5,676 nt of DNA, taken from Ardenticatenales bacterium (GTDB taxonomy: Bacteria > Chloroflexota > Anaerolineae > Promineifilales > UBA4811). The translations under genes and the position numbers were made by a program. Below the pieces are notes generated by a model that searched no databases, had not been told where the DNA came from, and worked only from the letters and a program-made list of their open reading frames with translations. Where the stretch lies: positions 1 to 5,676 of the forward strand of contig WSZX01000354.1 of the NCBI GenBank assembly GCA_013139935.1. Direction: 5' to 3'. Numbering within the stretch: the stretch's first letter is position 1; the number at the start of each line of letters is the position of its first letter. Shown one piece after another: positions 1 to 3,952 of this stretch.

Positions 1-1
1 T

Positions 2-20
2 CTTGCGCTTGCTACGCAAG
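2..20. repeat. Perfect inverted repeat overlapping the -35 region
   Basis: CTTGCG (2-7) and CGCAAG (15-20) are exact reverse complements separated by 7 bases. The spacer and the start of the right arm contain the predicted -35 hexamer (9-14). A repressor bound here would block RNA polymerase, so an operator is a reasonable reading. It could also be the end of a terminator for a gene to the left, but no T-run follows it. Confidence 0.45.
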
Positions 21-37
21 CCGACCCCAGATATAAT
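9..37 (+). promoter_or_regulatory. Sigma-70 type promoter for the decarboxylase operon
   Basis: The -35 is TTGCTA (9-14, 4 of 6 consensus bases) and the -10 is a perfect TATAAT (32-37), separated by exactly 17 bases. Transcription would start near 44, giving a leader of about 150 bases before the GTG start at 193. No other promoter this good is seen upstream of the first gene. Confidence 0.65.
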
Positions 38-64
38 GGCTGCCGTGCGGCCGGCACCTGACTT

Positions 65-79
65 GAATCATCTCGATTC
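65..79. repeat. Small inverted repeat in the 5' leader
   Basis: GAATC (65-69) and GATTC (75-79) are exact inverted repeats around a 5-base spacer, about 20-35 bases downstream of the predicted transcription start. It could be a second operator half-site pair or a small RNA hairpin. Five base pairs is short enough to arise by chance, so the call is weak. Confidence 0.25.
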
Positions 80-180
80 TGGATTAGGTCGCCGATTTCA
101 CAAGCACCCAGAGAAACCAGGGCGGCCTCCCCCAGCGTGGCCGACCGGAGAGCCAAGAGCTGTGTGTCTTGACTGAATGC

Positions 181-187
181 AAGGGAG
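181..187 (+). promoter_or_regulatory. Ribosome binding site that decides the GTG start at 193
   Basis: AAGGGAG at 181-187 lies 5 bases before GTG 193. The frame is open back to a TTG at 169, but that codon has no purine-rich element at a suitable distance. The other in-frame GTG (187) overlaps the Shine-Dalgarno sequence itself. GTG 193 is therefore the best start. Confidence 0.65.
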
Positions 188-192
188 TGCCC

Positions 193-1737
193 GTGAATTC
201 GAAGGAGATCAACGCTGAATTGGCACAGAGGCGAATGTCGCTCAGGCAAGGGGGCGGGCGAGAGCAGATCGACAGACAGCACGCCAGGGGCAAACAGACT
301 GCCCGGGAACGGATCTTTGCCCTGGTCGACCCGGGAAGCTTTCACGAGATCGACGCGTATATCACCCATCGCCACATTGATTTCGGGTTGGCTGAGAAGC
401 AGTTTCCGGGTGACAGCGTGGTGGTGGGCTTTGGCACCGTGGACGGCCGCCGCATCGCTGTTGCCGCACAGGATTTCACTGTCATTGGCGGCTCCTTTTC
501 CGAGGTTCAGGCCCAAAAGGTGTGCAAGATCCTGGACCTGGCGATGGGTTCCGGCGTACCCTTTGTCTCACTGAATGACTCGGTCGGGGCGCGAATCCAG
601 GAGGGAGTGTGGAGCCTGGCCGGGTATAGCGAGTTGTTCTGGCGCAATACGCAGGCCAGCGGCGTCATCCCCCAGATCAGCGTTATGATGGGGCCGTGCG
701 CTGGCGGCTCGGTCTACTCGCCCGGCCTGACCGATTTCATCATCATGACCGAGGGGGTTAGCCACATGTTCATCACCGGCCCGGAGGTGATCAGGACCGT
801 GACCGGCGAGGAAGTGGATTTCGAGACCCTGGGTGGGGCAATGACCCACGCCTCGACGAGTGGGGTGGCTCACTTTGTGGCTGCCGATGAGGCCGCCACC
901 TTGGCACTGACGCGCCGGCTGCTGAGTTACCTGCCGGCCAACAATGTCGAATCGCCTCCGGCGGCACCGGCGGTAGCGCCGCCGGAGGGCACCGATCTGG
1001 ACTCACTGGTGCCAGTCGACGGAGCTATCGGTTATGACATGCACGACGCGATCCGAGCCATCTTTGACGGTGACAGCTTTTTGGCGGTCCATGCCGACTA
1101 TGCACCCAACGCGGTGGTAGGCTTTGCCCGACTCGACGGCGTGGTCGTCGGTGTGGTTGGAAACCAGCCTGGCTTTCTGGCGGGCGTACTCGACATCAAT
1201 GCCTCGGACAAGATCGCCCGGTTTGTTCGTTTTTGCGATTGCTACAACATACCGCTGGTTACATTTGTGGACTGTCCAGGCTTCATGCCCGGCACCAAGC
1301 AGGAACACGGTGGCATCATCCGGCATGGAGCGAAGATCGTCTATGCTTACTCTGAGGCGACGGTGCCCAAGATCGCTATCATCACCCGCAAGGCGTACGG
1401 TGGCGCCTATATCGTGATGAGCAGCAAATACATCCGAACCGACCTGGTGTACGCCTGGCCGACGGCCGAGATCGCAGTGATGGGGGCAGAGGGGGCGGTG
1501 AATATCTTGTTTCGCAAGCAGTTGCGTCAGGCAAAAGACCCGCGCCGGATGAGGACCGAGAAAGCCAAGCAGTTCCGGAAGAAGTTCGGTAGCCCGTATG
1601 TGGCGGCAGCCAGCGGACACGTTGATGACGTGATTCTGCCCAGCGAAACGCGGGACAAATTGATCGCCGCCCTTGTCTTCCTGGCCGACAAACAAGCCAG
1701 CTTGCCACCCAAGAAACATGGCAACATGCCGTTGTGA
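193..1737 (+). CDS. mmdA: Acyl-CoA carboxyltransferase, methylmalonyl-CoA decarboxylase alpha subunit family
   Basis: This 514-residue protein is a full-length crotonase-fold carboxyltransferase. In biotin-dependent sodium-pump decarboxylases such a subunit moves the carboxyl group of an acyl-CoA such as methylmalonyl-CoA onto the biotin carrier; in propionyl-CoA carboxylase the homologous beta subunit runs the reverse reaction. The N-terminal domain has QHARGK and TARERI near the start, GARIQEG at 132-138 and the oxyanion-hole motif GPCAGG at 167-172. A Pro/Ala-rich linker (about 252-266) leads to the C-terminal domain, with IIRHGAK, RKAYGGAY (GGAY at 403-406) and AWPTAEIAVMG, ending in the family's typical KKHGN-x-PL tail. 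The second oxyanion hole is GG 403-404. The usual DSGGAR reads DSVGAR (Val131). The following gamma-subunit and biotin-carrier genes favour a decarboxylase over a carboxylase. The exact substrate (methylmalonyl-, malonyl- or glutaconyl-CoA) cannot be read with certainty, so the symbol is a family label. Confidence 0.92.
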   Translation: MNSKEINAELAQRRMSLRQGGGREQIDRQHARGKQTARERIFALVDPGSFHEIDAYITHRHIDFGLAEKQFPGDSVVVGFGTVDGRRIAVAAQDFTVIGGSFSEVQAQKVCKILDLAMGSGVPFVSLNDSVGARIQEGVWSLAGYSELFWRNTQASGVIPQISVMMGPCAGGSVYSPGLTDFIIMTEGVSHMFITGPEVIRTVTGEEVDFETLGGAMTHASTSGVAHFVAADEAATLALTRRLLSYLPANNVESPPAAPAVAPPEGTDLDSLVPVDGAIGYDMHDAIRAIFDGDSFLAVHADYAPNAVVGFARLDGVVVGVVGNQPGFLAGVLDINASDKIARFVRFCDCYNIPLVTFVDCPGFMPGTKQEHGGIIRHGAKIVYAYSEATVPKIAIITRKAYGGAYIVMSSKYIRTDLVYAWPTAEIAVMGAEGAVNILFRKQLRQAKDPRRMRTEKAKQFRKKFGSPYVAAASGHVDDVILPSETRDKLIAALVFLADKQASLPPKKHGNMPL

Positions 1738-1807
1738 TTGACGGTCGGGGAGAAGGTGCGAGCCAGTGGTGACCCGCGGACGGCTTGAACATGGGGAGAG
1801 ATGAGAG

Positions 1808-2167
1808 ATGACGGATGTTCCCTTGGTAGCCTCATTGCTGGTCGCGGCAATTGGAATGGTTATCGTTTTCCTGGCAATGGGGTTGATATATGCCAGCATG
1901 CGGCTCCTGACTGCGGTTGCCACGGGTAGATCAGGCGACAATTCCGCTTGTGCGCCTCCCCTGGCTTCCCAGGACCGCACCGAGAAAACGCCGGATGGCC
2001 TGCGCGCGGCCGCCATTGCCGTGGCTCTGGCGCGAGCGGAGCTGTCACCCATCGCGGATGTGACCGGTGTGGCGCTTTCCTCTTCTTCCGGCCGGACAAC
2101 CCCGTGGCAAGGCTTTCACCGGCGTCGCCAACTCCGGCCCGGCGGCCGGGGGAGAATCGCGCAATGA
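1808..2167 (+). CDS. OadG-family small membrane subunit (gamma) of a sodium-pump decarboxylase
   Basis: This 119-residue protein has one strongly hydrophobic segment at about 6-29 and no cleavable signal. It then has a low-complexity cytoplasmic stretch, an Ala-rich helix (about 65-79) and a basic tail with TPWQ at 98-101 and three arginines at 105-107. A short N-terminal membrane anchor, Ala-rich region and Trp/Arg-containing tail is the layout of OadG / MmdD-type gamma subunits, which hold the soluble carboxyltransferase and biotin carrier to the membrane beta subunit. The family is poorly conserved, so gene position, directly between the carboxyltransferase and the biotin carrier, is a large part of the evidence. 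It starts at ATG 1808, 9 bases after GGGGAG (1793-1798) and 70 bases after the previous stop. Its TGA overlaps the next start codon (ATGA). Confidence 0.8.
   Translation: MTDVPLVASLLVAAIGMVIVFLAMGLIYASMRLLTAVATGRSGDNSACAPPLASQDRTEKTPDGLRAAAIAVALARAELSPIADVTGVALSSSSGRTTPWQGFHRRRQLRPGGRGRIAQ
2132..2151 (+). promoter_or_regulatory. GC-rich hairpin covering the biotin carrier ribosome binding site
   Basis: CTCCGGCC (2132-2139) can pair with GGCCGGGG (2144-2151) around a CGGC tetraloop. This gives eight pairs, seven Watson-Crick plus one U-G. The right arm takes up most of the G-tract of the Shine-Dalgarno sequence (GGGGGAGA, 2148-2155) for the ATG at 2164. A ribosome finishing the upstream gene would melt the stem, so the arrangement favours translational coupling. 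Local GC richness makes a chance hairpin possible. Confidence 0.4.
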
Positions 2168-2616
2168 GTAGCTATCGCATCACCGTGAACGGACAGACCT
2201 TCGAGGTGGAGGTTCTGAGCGATCCCCGGATGGGCCAGGTGCAGGTTCGGGTGGATGGCACACCCGTCAGGGTGGATGTCGTCGAGATTCCGGAGCCCCA
2301 ACCGCCTGCCGCATCCGGCGCGGATTCCGGCCATGCCCCCCGTACACCTCCTGTTCCCGGACACGTACCGCCGGCGCCCCGCAAGCATGGTACGACGGAC
2401 AGCAACCAGCTGACGGCCCCCCTGCCCGGCACCATCATCGGGATTTCGGTGCAAGTGGGCCAGATAGTGAGTGTGGGTGATGAGCTGCTGGTGATCGAGG
2501 CCATGAAAATGAACAACCGTATCCGTAGTCCGCGCAATGGAACTATCGGCAGGGTGCACGCTGAGGTCGGACAGCAGGTGGGTCATGGGGCGCCGCTGCT
2601 GACCTGGGCGGATTGA
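2164..2616 (+). CDS. Biotin carboxyl carrier subunit of the decarboxylase
   Basis: This 150-residue protein has three parts. Residues 1-42 form a small beta-rich N-terminal region of the kind found in decarboxylase carrier subunits. Residues 43-80 are a flexible Pro/Ala/Gly linker. Residues 82-150 are a biotinyl/lipoyl domain. The biotinylation motif is EAMKM, with the acceptor lysine at Lys115. The domain opens with APLPGT (85-90) and has the matching second half with RSPRNGTIG (121-129) and the closing G-AP-L strand. Its role is to carry CO2 as carboxybiotin from the carboxyltransferase to the membrane beta subunit. The same frame is open back to 1948, but ATG 2164 overlaps the gamma stop, has a strong Shine-Dalgarno sequence 9 bases upstream and begins exactly where carrier homology starts. 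A biotin ligase is needed for activity and is not in the window. Confidence 0.92.
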   Translation: MSSYRITVNGQTFEVEVLSDPRMGQVQVRVDGTPVRVDVVEIPEPQPPAASGADSGHAPRTPPVPGHVPPAPRKHGTTDSNQLTAPLPGTIIGISVQVGQIVSVGDELLVIEAMKMNNRIRSPRNGTIGRVHAEVGQQVGHGAPLLTWAD

Positions 2617-2636
2617 GGACGGGATAGACCCCGTCC
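2617..2636 (+). terminator. Hairpin directly after the biotin carrier gene
   Basis: GGACGGG (2617-2623) and CCCGTCC (2630-2636) form a perfect 7-bp GC-rich stem with a 6-base loop, starting at the base after the TGA. No T-run follows, so it does not meet the standard intrinsic terminator rule. It may protect the 3' end of the mRNA or reduce read-through into the cyclase gene. Confidence 0.35.
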
Positions 2637-2802
2637 ACTGTCCCCGAATCTGCCTGCAGTCTCGCTGTGTGCCCGGCCGGCAGATGGGATAGGCGCGATC
2701 AAGGGGATCGAAAAGGAATGTAGCACGTTGATGGACTCATTCGCGCTTCCACAAGACGAATCCGATGACGCAGATATTAGCTAGTGAAGGAGAATTGATA
2801 CC
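2637..2802 (+). other. Spacer upstream of the cyclase gene
   Basis: This stretch separates the decarboxylase operon from the cyclase gene. I see no coding potential, tRNA or convincing promoter. TTGATG at 2728-2733 resembles a -35, but no acceptable -10 lies 16-18 bases downstream. The only clear functional element is the ribosome binding site GAAGGAG (2786-2792), 10 bases before ATG 2803. The cyclase could be read from the upstream operon or from a promoter I cannot recognise. Confidence 0.4.
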
Positions 2803-3678
2803 ATGAAGATGCTCGATTTGACCATTCCATTGGGGGTCGGTACCCCTCCATGGCCAACCTATGAACCGCTGCAGATCAAGTACTTCAAGCGGCTGGCGCC
2901 CAACGGAGCCAATGGCCAACTTTTGACTCACTCCAACCACCTGGGGACACACCTGGATGGGGAGATCCATTTCTACACGCCGGGCAAAGACATTGCCCAA
3001 TTGGAATTCGACTTTCTGGTCCATGAGGCGGCCGTGGTGGACCTGAGCGATGCCTGCGGAAACTATGACATCTATACCTCCAAGATGGTGGAGGAGCGGG
3101 TGGAAGTCAAGGAAGGCGACATTCTCATCATTCACACCGGCTACCACCACTTTGGCTGGGACATGCCCACGGCCGACGAGATTCGCTACATGGTGATGCA
3201 CCCAGGACCTGATCGCGAGTTTGCAGTCTGGGCCAAGGAGAAGAAGCTGCGGTGGATTGGAGTGGACTGTGGAAGTGCGGACCACCCCATGAATACCATC
3301 ATTCGTGACTGGATGCCGCGCCAGGCCAGCAGCGCTGACAAGCATTTCCGCGAGAGGTACGGCCTTCCGCTCGCCGAGTACTTTACGGACGACAAGTACC
3401 AGTTGATGCACATCGAGATGTTCCCGCACGGCATCATCCATGCCGAGTGCCTCGGCGGCGACATTGATCTGATCCTCAACCGGCGAGTCACGGTAGGCTT
3501 TTTCCCGTGGCGCTTTGTGGATGGTGAATCCTGCATCGGCCGGTGCGTGGCAATGGTAGAGGATGATGAGTATGAGGAGTTGATGGCTCGCAAGGCAGAG
3601 ATGCACAAGACCCGTTTTGGCGATTGTTTCAGCCCGCAACACGTGGAGCAACTGAACGGGTTGAGCAAGTACTTTTAG
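2803..3678 (+). CDS. Cyclase family protein, metal-dependent amide hydrolase (kynurenine formamidase / isatin hydrolase-like)
   Basis: This 291-residue protein belongs to the cyclase family (Pfam PF04199), soluble enzymes that use a divalent metal to hydrolyse amides, often cyclic ones; known members are bacterial kynurenine formamidase and isatin hydrolase. The fold signature begins with LDLTIPL (4-10). The metal site HxGTHxD...H is His46, His50, Asp52 and His56 (NHLGTHLDGEIHF, 45-57). The usual Pro in the DxPxH part is Glu54. Later conserved segments are DILIIHTGY, WIGVDCGSADHP and, near the end, HAECLGGD. The protein is longer than typical members (about 200-260 residues); the extra length lies around residues 165-205. 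It has no signal peptide or membrane segment. Start: ATG 2803, 10 bases after GAAGGAG. The fdrA neighbour suggests a cyclic amide or ureide substrate, but the sequence alone does not fix it. Confidence 0.9.
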   Translation: MKMLDLTIPLGVGTPPWPTYEPLQIKYFKRLAPNGANGQLLTHSNHLGTHLDGEIHFYTPGKDIAQLEFDFLVHEAAVVDLSDACGNYDIYTSKMVEERVEVKEGDILIIHTGYHHFGWDMPTADEIRYMVMHPGPDREFAVWAKEKKLRWIGVDCGSADHPMNTIIRDWMPRQASSADKHFRERYGLPLAEYFTDDKYQLMHIEMFPHGIIHAECLGGDIDLILNRRVTVGFFPWRFVDGESCIGRCVAMVEDDEYEELMARKAEMHKTRFGDCFSPQHVEQLNGLSKYF

Positions 3679-3698
3679 CACTTGTTAAGGAATAACTT

Positions 3699-3769
3699 CC
3701 CGTCTTCAAGGGTGATTCACGGGTAGAGCGGTCACAAAACCGCCAAGTTGTTTTTGAACAACTACTTGG
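3699..3769 (+). repeat. Cluster of three inverted repeats after the cyclase gene
   Basis: Three potential hairpins follow one another. CCCGT (3699-3703) pairs with ACGGG (3719-3723). GCGGT (3728-3732) pairs with ACCGC (3739-3743). CCAAG-TTGTT (3743-3752) pairs with AACAA (3757-3761) and CTTGG (3765-3769), leaving a 3-base bulge. The second and third share one base, so they compete slightly. All lie upstream of the fdrA promoter, so if RNA-borne they belong to the 3' end of the cyclase transcript. No T-run follows on the + strand. They may be a 3' mRNA structure or protein-binding sites; they match no riboswitch I recognise. Confidence 0.4.
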
Positions 3770-3849
3770 GGAGAGCCATCCCATACCGGCCGGCGAGACA
3801 CTGGAGACCACGCGCGGAGCCCATGTCAGCAAGATTCCCGGGCGCCCGA

Positions 3850-3878
3850 TTGACGCTGATTCCGGATTATGGTATAAC
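3850..3878 (+). promoter_or_regulatory. Near-consensus sigma-70 promoter for fdrA
   Basis: The -35 is TTGACG (3850-3855, 5 of 6) and the -10 is TATAAC (3873-3878, 5 of 6), with an exactly 17-base spacer. Predicted transcription start is near 3885, giving a 5' leader of about 68 bases before ATG 3953. It is the best-scoring promoter I see in the window by eye and makes fdrA the first gene of its own transcription unit. Confidence 0.7.
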
Positions 3879-3898
3879 CCGAGCCGTTCGTAAAGGAA

Positions 3899-3944
3899 CC
3901 AGACCCCTCCATTTCGGCTCTGTTGCGCTGGCCGAATCCTCTGG
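3899..3944 (+). promoter_or_regulatory. Possible nested stem-loop in the fdrA leader
   Basis: TTCGGC (3913-3918) and GCCGAA (3931-3936) form a perfect 6-bp stem. Outside it, CCAGA (3899-3903) can pair with TCTGG (3940-3944), whose last two bases are the first two of the GGAG Shine-Dalgarno (3943-3946). If it forms, the outer stem would partly hide the ribosome binding site. The internal loop is asymmetric (9 versus 3 bases), so stability is uncertain. Confidence 0.3.
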
Positions 3945-3952
3945 AGACAGTT

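Noticed and set aside
1003..2052. A 349-codon open frame on the minus strand across the carboxyltransferase end and the gamma gene
   Set aside because: It lies antisense to a clearly conserved family protein, has no family-like motifs and is the expected shadow of GC-rich coding DNA.
1948..2163. A 72-codon N-terminal extension of the biotin carrier
   Set aside because: It overlaps the gamma gene in another frame, lacks carrier-like features and has a worse start than ATG 2164, which has a strong Shine-Dalgarno sequence and the ATGA overlap.
2728..2780. A possible promoter for the cyclase gene (TTGATG with TATTAG)
   Set aside because: The spacing between the two hexamers is 41 bases, and no -10-like hexamer lies 16-18 bases from TTGATG.
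2737..3681. A 314-codon minus-strand open frame opposite the cyclase gene
   Set aside because: The + strand protein carries an unmistakable metal-binding signature; the antisense translation shows no recognisable domain.
3720..3770. A tRNA-like stretch (GGTAGAGC followed by two hairpins)
   Set aside because: There is no acceptor stem or T-loop motif, the D-stem has no partner, and the putative anticodon loop has 6 rather than 7 bases.
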